Origin: Emiliania huxleyi CCMP1516
Taxonomy: Eukaryota; Haptophyta; Isochrysidales; Noelaerhabdaceae
Assembly (NCBI RefSeq): GCF_000372725.1
Contig: NW_005196021.1
Coordinates: 1,212,839-1,276,838 of the forward strand
Length of the DNA stretch: 64,000 nt
Direction of reading: 5' to 3'
The translations under genes were made by a program, and so were the position numbers. Positions 9,345-19,589 of the stretch are shown in pieces. The notes below the pieces were generated by a model. That model was given only the letters and a program-made list of their open reading frames with translations. It ran no database searches and was not told the DNA's origin. Positions within the stretch are counted from its first letter, which is position 1. Each line of letters starts with the position of its first letter.

Positions 9345-11152
9345 TCAGCGGCGGTCGCCGCCATACCCGCCGTATCGCTCGCCGCCGCCGCCGCCGCCGC
9401 CGTACCGGTCGCCGCCGCGGTCGTAGTCCTCGTAGCGAGGCGGAGGGCCACGGTCTTCGTACCGTGGAGGCGGCCCGCGGTCGTCGTAGCGCGGCGGAGG
9501 GCCGCCCCCGTAGCCGCCGCCTACTCGAGTATTGCGGCCGGGGCGAGGTCAGGGGCGGGGCCGGGGGGCAAAAGTTCGAATGTTGCGGGCTGGCCTCCTC
9601 GGTCGCCGTAGCCGCCTCCGCCGCCGTAGCCGCCGCCTGTCGCAGTCGGGGGCGGGGTCGGCACAGGGGTCGGGTTGCTGGGCGTCCGTGGCGCTGCTCG
9701 GGTCCTCGGTCGGCGTAGCCGCCGCCGCGGTCGCCGTAGCGGTCGCCTCCGCCGCCATAGCCTCCCCCGCCGCCATAGCCTCCCCCGCCGCCATAGCCTC
9801 CGCCGCCATACCCGCCGCCCCCCCCTCCGTACCCGCCCCCTCCGCCATACCCGCCTCCCGGCCCCCCGCCGGCGTATCCGCCGCCGGCGTATCCGCCGCC
9901 GCCGCTGTAGCCGCCGCCGTAGCCGCCCGCGGCCGGCGCCGGCGCCTCGCAGCCGCCGTACACGTCGACGGCGCGGTCCTTGCCCTTGCGCTCGTCGAAC
10001 GCCTACGGGCGAGGTGTGGAGGGCTAAAGTGTGGAGAGTGGTGGGCGAAATGTGGAGCGGCGGACAAAGTGTGGAGCGGCGGGCGAGGTGTGGAGGGCTA
10101 AAGTGTGGAGAGTGGTGGGCGAAATGTGGAGCGGCGGACAAAGTGTGGAGCGGCGGGCGAGGTGTGGAGCGGCGGGCGAGGTGTGGAGCGGGGCAGTGTG
10201 GAGTGGTGGGGGAGGTGTGGAGCGGCAGCGAAGTGTGTGGCGGCGGTGTGGGCGGCGACGGCGCAGAAGCGGAGAGGGTCTCGGGGGTCGTCTCTGCGCC
10301 TTTGTGTACTCGACGCGATCGCCCTCGCGCAGCACCTAAACCCAGGCGCGAATTGTGAAAAGAAGGCCGGGCGGCGGGCCGCTGCGGCGGCTCATCGCAG
10401 CTGTGGATGGCGCTGGCGGCGGGCGGCGTGCGCGTGGACTCATCTCAGCTCGACATCTCGGCGAATCTCGGCGTATCTCGGTCAATCTCGGCGTATCACA
10501 CCTGCCCGTCCTTGACCTCGCTCATGTGGACGAAGAGGTCCTCACCGCCGTCGTCCTGTACGCAGGCTCGTGGGCGCGTGAGGGGACGCTCTGTCTGCAC
10601 GACCCACCAGGTCCGCGCCTGCTTGATGAAGCCATACCCCTTGTCGAGGTTCCACCGCATCGCCGTCCCCACACTCTTGCCGGGGCGCGGCTGGCCCGTG
10701 AAGCCGCCGCCGCCGCCGCGCTTATCGCGCGGATCCTCGCCCTCGACGCCGCCGTACACGTTGAGCGCGCGGTCCTTGCCCTTGCTCGCGTCGTACTGCT
10801 TCTCGAACCGAACGCTGTCGCCCTCGCGCAGCATGTTGCCGTCGCGGATCGCAGAGAGGTGGCAAAAGATGTCGTCCGAGCCGTCGTCCGGCTTGATGAA
10901 GCCGAAGCCCTTCTCGTTCCAGCGCAGGGCGACGCCAGTCAGCTGACCGCCGCCCTCGCCGCCGCCTTCGCCGCCGCCTTCTGCGCTGACGTGCCCTTCG
11001 GCGTCGGTGCCGCCGTTGCCTCCGTCCGTCTCCGCCGGCTCGTCCGCTGGCGGACCGCGCGGCGGGCTTCGCGAGCGCGAGCGCTCCTCGGCGGCGGCAT
11101 CGCCAGCTTCGCGGTCGAGGCGTCCTCGGTCGTCGTCGCCATTTCCGTCCAT
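9345..11152 (-). CDS. Double cold-shock-domain, glycine-rich RNA-binding protein (multi-exon)
   Basis: Exon 1 (10619-11152) encodes an acidic Arg/Ser N-terminus, cold-shock domain 1 with the RNP motifs [11 protein letters not shown] and DIFCHLSAI, and the start of domain 2 (KGYGFIKQ). Exon 2 (10502-10555) gives [18 protein letters not shown], and exon 3 (10300-10335) gives [12 protein letters not shown]. Exon 4 ends at 10002 on its 5' side and continues [17 protein letters not shown] into a long GGYGGG-rich tail. The tail is probably interrupted by one or two more introns (acceptors near 9535 and 9650). It ends in repeats of [10 protein letters not shown] and a stop at 9345-9347. The introns at 10556-10618 and 10003-10299 have GC donors, while 10336-10501 has GT. 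The architecture matches plant and algal CSD glycine-rich proteins that act as RNA chaperones under cold or in translation control. Exon boundaries in the Gly-rich tail are uncertain. Confidence 0.8.
10003..10299 (-). repeat. Tandem repeat inside a GC-AG intron of the cold-shock gene
   Basis: The intron consists largely of repeats of a unit of about 19 bp (GTGTGGAGCGGCGGGCGAG and variants). The units are also organised into a higher-order repeat of about 74 bp that is duplicated between 10012 and 10160. The upstream intron at 10336-10501 contains a different decamer array (AATCTCGGCG units, 10443-10497). Confidence 0.8.
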
Positions 11153-12494
11153 GGCTGGTCTCGGGACCTACAGTCGCGTTCAGCGGATGCAGCTGGTGAA
11201 CTCTTGCGGAGGGCGCGCGCGGGCGGCGCCGAGCCGCAGCGAGCTTCTTGGTGAGTTGTACCTAGGCACCTAGCGTAGGTCAAAGTGTGAATGGCCGGGG
11301 CCCTGTGTTGTGCTTTTACGTGAATGTCCAACCCTGCGCGCGGGCCTTCTAGGCCTGCGGGCAGTCTCCCCCCATCCCCAGGGCCTCCAGAGCTCGCACC
11401 TCAACCTCTCATAGACCAGCGCGCGGCGAAATTATTTTTTCTTCCCAATAATAAGGTCTGTGAATGAACAAACAGGTTCGCCTTCCTTCCTTCCTTCCTG
11501 CCTGGCTGGGATCGCGTGCGAGCCCTTCACGGCACAAGCTTTGCCTGGCGGCTTCAGCATGTTCCTTTTCCCAACCGCATACGGACGAGCGAGACCCCCC
11601 CCCTGTGAAAAGTGAGGCGTGCGGTCGGTACTCGACTCACAGGATCAAAGCTATTTGTGCGAGCTCCCGTTCACACTCTTGTCTAGCCCTTTCTCGGGGC
11701 CGCGCCTGCGGCGTGCCGTGGTTTCTTAACGGAGTCGCTTAGCAATACCAAACAACTCACACAAACAATCTCTCTCTCTCTCAACAACTCTAACACTCAA
11801 ACACATCATTTGGGGCCTGGAGCCCTGTTCACGCGCGCGCGAGACGTGCGGACAGGGTTGCCAGGTGAGAGCGAATGGCGCGGTTCACGCCTCGCACAAC
11901 AGAGAGAGAGATGCGCTCTGCATGGTTTGTGCGGCTCCGGTGGAGCGGAGGTGTGCCTGTGTTACTACCAGCACGTGCCAGTCCGCGCCTGTGTCGAGCC
12001 TGTCTGCTGTGAGAGAGTTGTTTTTGATAAATTCTTACTTAGTCTTAGCCAACTCCCTGGCCTCTTCGCAAGGCCTCCCGACCGTGTCGAACTCATCGAC
12101 GCGGGCTCTCTCGCTCGGCTACGGGACCGGCCCCAGCTTCGGCTGAGGGCTGACAAGCTGCCGAGCCCAAATCACTGTGAGAGTCGTGATTTCTTGTTGG
12201 TTAATAAAAATCTCTCTCACACATAAGAAGCAACAAAAACAAAGGTATTGCTAAAAATCTCTCTCTCTCTCATAAGAAGACAAGAAAATCTCTCTCTCAC
12301 ACACACGCGCGCGCGTTTCATGCAAGGCACATGTGCATGTGCATGTGCATGTGCATGTTGTTGTTGTTGTCCATGTGCATGAACATCCAGGTCAAGCAGC
12401 GTCGGTTCGCTACCAACACCGAATGGGTACCTCCCCAAAAATAAACTATGGCACATCCAGGTGGAAGGATCTCGAGTCACGGTTGCCGAGGTCA
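11153..12494. other. Intergenic, no gene recognised; CT-rich and GT-rich motifs
   Basis: No supported coding sequence. Poly-CT and CTCTCTCACAC motifs recur at 11770-11786, 12208-12222, 12257-12272 and 12286-12304. A (TTCC)n run lies at 11481-11500. A CATGTG/TTG microsatellite at 12329-12380 precedes the bestrophin gene. The stretch 11951-12017 resembles the dispersed motif at 51124-51171. Confidence 0.4.
12329..12380. repeat. CATGTG/TTG microsatellite
   Basis: GCATGT units are followed by TTG units, then GTCCATGTGCATG. A similar mixed array (CATGTA, TTG, CATGTG) occurs at 28466-28518. Confidence 0.85.
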
Positions 12495-14096
12495 ATGCTC
12501 TTCAGAGCGATGCGAAGCATCGTTGTGCTCTCCATCCTCCACGTGTCGCGCGCACTGCTGTTGCCGCAGCGCTCACTCGCGCCACGCGCCAGCATCCGCC
12601 TCGCCCTCGACAGCCTTCTGGCCAACCCTCGTATCACTGCGAATGACACGTATGCCGAGGAGTCTAGACAGTACCGCCGCACCGTCTATATGCACGACGA
12701 GTGGATTAAGCACCGCTCGAGCGACCGCTTCTTCCGCAACATGATGACCATCGGGCAGAGCGGCGTCACGCAGAACCTGGGCGACGAGCTCGTCGTTTTC
12801 ACTTCGATCGCCACGGCCGTCGTGGGCGCGAACATGCTGCTGCAGTCGTACACTGACCTCGAAGGCGTCAAGCACGCGGGTGCCTTGGCAGGCCTCTGGC
12901 AGTGGTGAGAGCCTCCGCATTTCAACCCGTGCCCCTTGCCCGCGTTCTCCTCATCCCAGGCTTGTGCTGAGGGAAGGCGCTCGCCTTGTCTGCTCAGGGG
13001 CCCGTGGAGCCTGCCATCCATGCCCTTCACCGTGGCGATGCCCGCGCTGTCGCTGCTCCTCGTCTTCCGCACAAATACGGGCTACGCGCGATGGAACGAG
13101 GCGCGCACGCTGTGGGGCGGCGTGGTGAACACATGTCGCAACGTGGTGCGCCAGTCCAACACCTTCTACCCGCGCACGCTGGAGGGCGACATGCTGCGCG
13201 ACCGCCAAAAGGCCAACAGCAGCCGAGATACCGTCGAGTATCGCCGAGATGGCCAAGATGCGGCCGAGATGCGGCCGAGAGACATATGTAGCGACATTCC
13301 TATGTGCACGCCTGTTTACACAGGCCAACACCGCCGCCTTCTGCAAGGGGCTGCGCAACTTCCTGCGCGGCCCGACGGACGACGCCGTGTACCGGAGCGA
13401 GCTGCTGGAAATGGCCGAGGCGGGCCTCATTCCGCGACGGCAGGTGGACGCCTGCATGGCCGCGAAGAATCGGCCGATGTTTTGCCTCTCCGCCATGTCG
13501 CACAACATCCGCCAGGTGATGCTGGACGGCTCTCAGCGCGGCCTCCTCTCGGCTGATGTCTCGGCTGATGTCTCGGCCGCGTCTCCCCCCGTAAGGCGGA
13601 GCTCGACCCCATGTCGCGCGCGCGCATGGACCAGTCGGTGGCTATGCTGGTCGACCTGACGGGCGCGTGCGAACGCATCTTCAAGTCGCCCGTGCCGCTG
13701 GTGTACACGCGTCACACGGCGCGCTTTCTGACCTCGTTCATGATTTGCGTGCCGTTCGGGCTATGGGAGGCGACAGGCAACTACTGGAACCATTGGCTGA
13801 CCATACCGGCGACGGCCTTCCTCGCCTTCTTCCTCTTCGGCATCGAGGAGATCGGCATCCAGATCGAGGAGCCCTTCTCCATCCTGCCGCTAGAGGCGTT
13901 GTGCAGCGGCGCCATCTCCGCCACGATGGACGAGATGGTCGAGGCCAACGAGGCCGAGAGTTTCCTCTTTGACGATGAGCTCGCCGCCCTGCCGACCCCC
14001 TCCCCGTCGCCTGTCTCGAAGCCGGGCCGCGTCATCAAGGTCGGCTCGGTGGAGGTTATCGTCGGCGGCTCGGTCGTGCCGACGTCACCGAAGTAG
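12495..14096 (+). CDS. Bestrophin-family anion channel (UPF0187/RFP-TM type), 4 exons
   Basis: Exons 12495..12904, 12998..13211, 13324..13551 and 13596..14096 join in frame to 450 residues. The N-terminus is a hydrophobic leader (MRSIVVLSILHVSRALLLP) plus an Arg-rich stretch that could be a signal or plastid-targeting sequence. Family hallmarks are DRFFRNMM and DELVVFTSIATAVVGAN in exon 1, then LSLLLVFRTNTGYARWNEAR and LWGG in exon 2, then MSHNIRQVMLDG, LTGACERIFKSP and FMICVPFGLWE, then FFLFGIEEIGIQIEEPF near the C-terminus. Bestrophins are pentameric chloride or bicarbonate channels; in plants and algae they act in thylakoid or pyrenoid-associated membranes. Intron 1 is GT-AG. Introns 2 (112 nt) and 3 (44 nt) are GC-AG. 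Intron 2 is flanked by a 9-nt direct repeat across the splice sites. Both GC introns carry CCGAGAT or TGATGTCTCGGC repeats. Confidence 0.85.
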
Positions 14097-15273
14097 TGAC
14101 TTCTGGAGCTCGGATACATTCTGAGATCAGGTTCCACTGGTAGAGCCGTAGGGTCTGACTGCCGTACCCCTAGGTTAGCTCTTAGCGCAACGAAAACACT
14201 TGGCGAAACCGTCCCTAGACGCCTTGTACCCAAATCGAGCATCCCAAAGAGTCTTGGTTCGGGCGTCACCAGCCTGCACCATGGCCCATGGGCTAGTGGT
14301 AGTGCCATTTCCGCACTCTGACACGCTAACGTAATCTTGAAAACGTCTCCAACGGAGCTCCGTGTTGCTTCCAGCGCCCTCCCCCGCGCTCCCTGCGGCC
14401 ATGGCCGATGATCCTAGGAAGAGAGGTCATCTGGCTACCGCGAGAGCGACCCAACTCGTCGACATCGTCCGATGATGGTGCCGCAAAGTCAGCCTTCGGA
14501 GGCTATCGTGGCGTCGAGCCGGCAGTAGCCGTGACATGTGGTTCCACCACCCCTCTTAGGCTTTGCCTCTGACCGCCACCGTTCCCAGGCTGCCTACTGG
14601 GATGGAAAGGAAGGCTCGGCGAGCGTATAGAAGCGTGCTCGACCTCGTCGTGGCAACCTGTACGGCAGCGCTGGTAGGCGCGATGAGCGTCGTGCCACCT
14701 GACCCAAGACGGGTCGCAGGCGTCGTACCGAGCGTGTCGAGACCGTGTCCTGATGTGATCTGCACGGGTGAGTCACGTCGGCGTCAAAGGAGCGACGTGC
14801 GACCTGTCAGAGCTTGATCTCCGATCTCAGAGGCGTCGAGTCGTCTCCGGCGCGCAACAAATGTACCTCCCCAGGACGCGCAGAGGCTGCTGCGACCCCG
14901 CTGAGTGGACGGGCGCACACAGCGCCACCTGCTGTGTGCCGCCGTCTACTCGGTGGGGTCGCAGCTGCCTCTGGAAGGCACCGAGGTGTACCTTTTTGCG
15001 CAAATGGTCAAATCAAGGTTTTGTAACGCGAGCTGTGCCACAGTGAAATGGCACTAGCCATGGGGAGGCGCAAAGTCCCTCCGAGGTCCGCGCCCCCGCG
15101 CGTCACAGACTTCAAACATCCACCCGCCCTCGGGCCACTCAGACAACACCAGCTCTCCGCAGCACCACAGCATCCCCTGCCCGCCGGCAACCCCCGACGG
15201 ACCGCCGTACCGCACACGCAAGCGGCGCGCACGACGTTCACGCTCTTCCGTGTCCAACCGTGTTGGGCAGTGA
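14097..15273. other. Intergenic with a long hairpin; no gene recognised
   Basis: No supported coding sequence. It contains the inverted repeat at 14856-15000. Confidence 0.4.
14856..15000. repeat. Long imperfect hairpin, about 145 nt
   Basis: The left arm (about 14856-14923) pairs with the right arm (about 14931-15000). The inner nine bases are perfectly complementary (GCACACAGC with GCTGTGTGC) around a 7-nt loop, and the next 34 bases pair with a handful of mismatches (CTGCTGCGACCCCG against GGGGTCGCAG). The outer arm is looser. It could be a small-RNA precursor or a foldback element; no reading frame passes through it convincingly. Confidence 0.7.
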
Positions 15274-16160
15274 TTTGGGGCACGGGCTAGCTCCGATCCA
15301 GACGCGTCATCGAGTATCGTAGAGAGACGCCCGCGAGAGCGGGACACGCGGATTATCGAAGCGCACGCGCCCCCTGCACACAGGGAGGAGGACGACGACG
15401 AGGAATTCGACGGCCTCGCATACAAGGTTGCACGCCTGAACGGCTCGATCGGCTCCGGGGCCAAGCGCAAGTTCATCGTGCAGTGGCAGGGGTCAAACTT
15501 CAGGGGCGACACCGTTGAGCCCGAGGCGAACGTGTGGCCGCCCCGACGGTCGCGGTGACTCAGCAGCCGCTATCGGACTTTCGGACCGCCTTGCACCGGC
15601 GCGTCTGCTCCCGCAGGATAGGGGAGCGCGTGCCTGCGTGGGAGATCCCGCTGCCGATTCCCTACATCCACGACGAGGCGGTGGCGCGCGGGCTCATCTC
15701 TTTCCTGCGCCAGAGGCGCGGAGGCGGCCTCCACGCGCTCGCAGGCGAGCTCGATCTGCAGCTCGAGCAGCAGCTCGACGTCGCGGACGCCGTCGCCTTC
15801 CACCACATTGACCCTTTGAAGAGCGTGGGCAACGTGCGCATTAGATGCGGGGGCGCGTCCTACGAGGACATGGCGCTCCTCTCCCGCCTCCGCCTGACCT
15901 TTTCGGGCCGCACGCTCACGGCCTACCTCACGCTAGTGATCTTCAACGGCTAGACCGGCATGCCCTCGTTCCCAAAGGCGGGCAAGCAGGTCAAGTACTC
16001 CCTGGGCGAGCGCAACATCCTGGTGAAGCACACGAAGAGGGCGCTCCTGCAAGAATGGGCGCCACTGCCGATCCCCACCTTCCTACGGAAGGTGGGGTGG
16101 CACGCTCTGCCAGACGGGGTGGCGGGCTGGCGACGGGCCGCGCCCGCCTCGAGCTCCCCC
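15274..16160 (+). pseudogene. Degenerate chromodomain-containing ORF, probably mobile-element derived
   Basis: 15274-15558 encodes a chromodomain-like module: YKVARLNGSIG, KRKFIVQWQGSNF and DTVEPEANVWP match the pattern Y.V..I...R....YLVKWKGY...TWEPEENL. It has no ATG in frame and stops at 15556. From about 15540 a second frame continues (SDFRTALHRRVCS, WEIPLPIPYIHDEAVARGL, HIDPLKSVGNVRI, LTLVIFNG). It meets a TAG at 15951 and then resumes in the same frame (PSFPKAGKQVKYSLGERN, HTKRALLQEWAPLPIPTFL). The combination of chromodomain, frame change and internal stop fits a decayed element. I do not recognise the second module. Confidence 0.4.
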
Positions 16161-16402
16161 CCCGCCTCTGGCCCAAGACGGCGGCCGACATCGGCCGCCC
16201 GTGGCCGGCAGAGTATTCGCCCGCGGGCTCGGTGCAGCTGCAGGCTTGAGAGTTTTTGCTCTAGTTCGGGACCAGGTGGTCCATTAGGAACCATCTTTTT
16301 TTGGTATAATTACGGGCGCATGTGCCTGGCCAACTGTGTCCCATCACCGCAACCTTCCCCCGACGCGCACAACGACCTCAGCGTTCAAGTAGACTCCGAC
16401 CG

Positions 16403-16891
16403 CTACGCGAGCGCCACTGAGCGCGCCGGGAGCTGTCGAGAGAGGAACATCACCGACACCATCTTCGTGTGGTGGAGTCCATCAGGGCGCATGTCGAGCC
16501 ATCCAGCGGCGCCGAACTGGGAGATCGAGATGAAGCGAATTGCGTCCCTGAACTTGATCCCCTCCGACTGCGGCGTGTTTTTGTCGACCTCCTCGCACGC
16601 CGCCAGGCACGCGATCCACGCTTCGTGGGCCCCGACAGCAGCGAGCGTGCCCTGTTTCGGGACTGGAGAGGTGCTCTGCTGCGTGAAGAGGTCGCCAATA
16701 GGCGGGATGCGCTGCGCCGACGGTAGCATGGACGGACAGAAGCGGCCAAGCTCGTACGTGTGGCAGAGGCCAAACTCCTTGTCTTGTGCCCGCACCGCGT
16801 AGATGCGCGCGACATCGCCACGCCGTTGGCTGATGTCATTGTAGTGCTGCTCAAAGTGCTGCAGCATCGGCACTGTTTCTTCCCCTGCCAC
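16403..16891 (-). pseudogene. Retroelement-like ORF fragment, tentative
   Basis: A 162-residue frame that reads like real protein. It contains HFEQHYNDISQRRGD, VGAHEAWIACLAACEEVD and FRDAIRFISISQFGAAGWLD. The last part resembles the GAGAWL.A.P region found downstream of reverse transcriptase in many algal LINE-like elements. No reverse transcriptase motif is present. It lies next to the degenerate chromodomain ORF, and an RNase H relic occurs 2.3 kb away on the same strand, so a decayed retroelement is a reasonable but unproven reading. Confidence 0.3.
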
Positions 16892-17027
16892 CGGGGAGAG
16901 GGTTTTAGGTCACCGGGGAGAGGGGCATGCCCCGCAAAGAGAAAACGCGAATCCCTATATACGAAGATTTCTTTTCCTCGCTTCTGAGGAAGCCGTCGCC
17001 CGTGCCTTGCCTGTCGCGTGAATCGTA

Positions 17028-17133
17028 AAGAAAGAAAGAAAACGGACAAGCCAAGGGAGGGATGGGAGGACGGCACGCCGCCACCACACAGGGATTTTAA
17101 GGAGAGGGGTGTGGTGCGCTAGCCGTCGCCCAC
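17028..17133 (+). promoter_or_regulatory. Promoter-proximal dispersed repeat, copy 1
   Basis: About 105 bp running from an AAAGAAAGAAAGAAAAC run through GGGAGGGATGGGAGGACGGC and CCACCACACAGGGATTTTAA to GCCGTCGCCCACC. It is nearly identical to the reverse complement of 22197-22312. In both places it lies upstream of a coding start in the sense orientation of the gene: about 50 nt before the F-box RCC1 ATG here, and about 200 nt before the minus-strand gene that starts at 21996. Confidence 0.6.
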
Positions 17134-17185
17134 CCTTGGCGTGAATCGTGTTGTGCGACGACACAAAAATTCTTTTCCCGCACAC

Positions 17186-18574
17186 ATGTCTTCCCCGCGG
17201 CGCCGCTCGCGCCGCCTCGCCTCCTCGCCAGAGACGCCGCCCACCCGCCTCCTCGACCTCCCCACGGAGCTCCTCGCGCGCGTCATCTCCCGCTGCGACC
17301 CCGCCGACATCGCTCGCGTCGCGGCTGTCTCGCTGCTCTTCCACGCCACGCTGGCGCTGGAGGGCATCCGCATGCGCCTGCAAGAGGCCGGCTACGAGCC
17401 GCCGGCGCAGCCAGAGGGCGAGGGCTGCGCCGTGCGGTGGCTTTGCTATTCGGCGCTGCTGCGCGAGTTCAACCCGCCGGTTAAGGCGGCGGCAGGCCTT
17501 CAGCACAGCCTCTTCATCGACGGCGAGGGGCGGCTCTCGTCGTGCGGAAAGGCTGAGGGCTGGATGCGGGGACTGCTCGGGCACGGCGAGGGCGTGACGC
17601 AGCTCAACACGCCGACCCGCCTCCCTTCTCCGCTGGGCGGCGAGCGCGCCGCGAGCGTGTCGGCTGGAGATGGCCACAGCCTCTCCCTCACCGCCGACGG
17701 CGCCGTCTGGAGCTGGGGCTTTGGACACTTTGGCCGGTTGGGCCACGGCGACGGGCAGGAGCAGCTGCTGCCCAAGAAGATTGAGGCCTTGGCTGGCCAG
17801 CGCATCGTCGCTGTGTCGGCTGGAGAGTACCACAGCCTCGCCCTCGCCGCCGACGGCGCCGTCTGGAGCTGGGGCGGTGGAGGCGTTGGCCAGTTGGGCC
17901 ACGGCGACGAGCAGATCCAGCTGCTGCCGAAGAAGATCGAGGCCTTCACTGGGCAGCGCGTCGTCGCTGTCTCGGCTGGAGATAACCACAGCCTCGCCGT
18001 CACCGCCGACGGCGCCGTCTGGAGCTGGGGCGGTGGAGGCCTTGGCAGGCTGGGCCACGGCGGCCACCAGGACCAACTGCTGCCCAAGAAGATCGAGGCG
18101 TTTGCTGACCAGCGCGTCATCGCTGTGTCGGCCGGAGGCAACCACACCTTCGCCCTTACCGCCGACGGCGCCGTCTGGAGCTGGGGCGATGGAGGCTTAG
18201 GCAAGCTGGGCCACGGCGACGAGCAGACCCAGCCGCTGCCCAAGAAGATCGAGGCCTTCACTGGGCAGCGCGTCGTCGCTGTGTCGGCTGGTTACCAGCA
18301 CAGCCTCGCCCTCACCGCCGACGGCGGCGTCTGGAGCTGGGGCGATGGAGAGGATGGCACGCTGGGCCACGGCGACGAGCAGATGCAGCTGCTGCCGAAG
18401 AAGGTCGAGGCCTTTGCTGACCAGCGCGTCGTTGCTGTGTCGGCTGGTTACCAGCACAGCCTCGCCCTCACCGCCGACGGCGGCGTCTTCACGTGGGGCA
18501 GGGGCGAACACGGCTTCCTAGGCCATGGAGAGGACCTGTCGGACCAGGTGCTGCCGAAGAAGATCGAGGCGTAG
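17186..18574 (+). CDS. F-box protein with RCC1 repeats
   Basis: A single exon of about 462 residues from the Met at 17186 (an alternative in-frame start upstream has no ATG). The N-terminus is Ser/Arg rich (MSSPRRRSRRLASS). An F-box-like segment follows (RLLDLPTELLARVISRC, ADIARVAAVSLLFHATL). Six to seven RCC1 repeats follow, each with a copy of VSAG..HSLALTADGAVWSWG and LGHGDEQ.QLLPKKIEA. The repeats are very similar to each other at DNA level (about 160-bp period), which implies recent internal duplication. F-box proteins usually act as substrate adaptors of SCF ubiquitin ligases, and the RCC1 propeller would be the substrate-binding part. Targets unknown. The shared promoter-like repeat at 17028-17133 precedes it. 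Confidence 0.8.
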   Translation: MSSPRRRSRRLASSPETPPTRLLDLPTELLARVISRCDPADIARVAAVSLLFHATLALEGIRMRLQEAGYEPPAQPEGEGCAVRWLCYSALLREFNPPVKAAAGLQHSLFIDGEGRLSSCGKAEGWMRGLLGHGEGVTQLNTPTRLPSPLGGERAASVSAGDGHSLSLTADGAVWSWGFGHFGRLGHGDGQEQLLPKKIEALAGQRIVAVSAGEYHSLALAADGAVWSWGGGGVGQLGHGDEQIQLLPKKIEAFTGQRVVAVSAGDNHSLAVTADGAVWSWGGGGLGRLGHGGHQDQLLPKKIEAFADQRVIAVSAGGNHTFALTADGAVWSWGDGGLGKLGHGDEQTQPLPKKIEAFTGQRVVAVSAGYQHSLALTADGGVWSWGDGEDGTLGHGDEQMQLLPKKVEAFADQRVVAVSAGYQHSLALTADGGVFTWGRGEHGFLGHGEDLSDQVLPKKIEA

Positions 18575-19149
18575 GCACCAGGAGCGGGGCGGTAATGTGA
18601 AGGGACAAGGCGGTGCGTCGCGCCAGCCTTTCGGGGACTCGCCTGTCCGACTGTCCGGGGTTGCCTGTCCGACTGTCGATCTGTCTGTGGGTGCGAGCAG
18701 GGTGGCCCGGCCGCGCCGGCCGCGGGCGAGCCCGCCGCGTCGTGCGCAGCCTGGGGTGATGCGCGGGGTGGCGGGGAGCGAGATCGCGCATGCGCCATCG
18801 GCCGGTCAGCCGGCCAGCGGCACCGCCGCCCCGCCGGTCAGTACAATAAGACGATTCGTTAACTTGAGGCTTGAGCCGCTTGGATATACACGTACCTCGA
18901 GTACAAAAAATAGCGGCGGACGAACAGGCCGGCGCGTAGTCCGCCGCGGAGACCCGCATCACTCCCGCACTCCAACGCGCGCGGTGCCGCGGTCGGTGCG
19001 TGTCTCTGTCTGCGTGACGCGGGTGGCGAGCGGACGCGAGCGCCCTCGAGTGCCGCGTCCGCCGCCCAGCACAAGCTACTGGGCGTCCGCCGCGGGTTAA
19101 AGACTCATCGTGGACAAAGGGGTGGTGGGGGGAAGCCCGTTGTGCGGGC
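18575..19149. other. Intergenic; retroelement 3' debris possible
   Basis: No supported coding sequence. Short tandem CCTGTCCGACTGTC motifs occur at 18642-18690. The minus strand downstream of the RNase H relic (about 18700-19149) has no recognisable domain. Confidence 0.35.
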
Positions 19150-19490
19150 CTAGGCGGTCGACCAATCTGCTGCAGCGCGGGTTTGCAGTCGCATAGTACT
19201 AAGCACCGTCGCGTCTGTGCGTCGCTCGCGCTCGCCATTTTGCGTAGGTATGCGAGTATCGCGTACATCTCCGCGTCTATCACCTCCCACGTGTTCGGCA
19301 GCTTTCCTCCCCACATGCCCGCCCCAAAGGCTGTCCGTATCTCCTGTTCGTCACAGGGCCCGATTCCGTTGGGATCCTTTACCTGTGCGTCCCCTGGGAC
19401 GCGCCTCCCAAATCGCGTCGGTCCTTCGAAGATGCCGTAGCTACGCCACCCTAGGATTCGGCACGTACTTTCTATCCTCCGCCAGTTTGT
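19150..19490 (-). mobile_element. RNase H-domain relic of a retroelement
   Basis: Minus-strand translation shows an RNase HI-like order: GDAQVKDPNGIGPC (first acidic residue), FGAGMWGG, WEVIDAEMYAILAYLRKMA (the Glu helix), then RRCLVLCDCKPALQQIG (the D..AL helix start). This is the arrangement of LINE or LTR RNase H. Nothing continuous surrounds it, so it is a fragment. It sits just 3' of, and on the same strand as, the truncated beta-helix gene at 19590-21180. Confidence 0.55.
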
Positions 19491-19589
19491 CTTCACGGTC
19501 CTTTCCTCCGTCCGTCGCCGCAAAGTGTGTGAACTGGTGTGATACGTGCAGCGCGAGGCAAGACCATAGCAGTGGCAGCGCCCGCCATC

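Noticed and set aside
12508-14096. Reading the bestrophin locus as several short genes
   Set aside because: GT-AG and GC-AG introns join the frames into one continuous family-length protein with ordered motifs.
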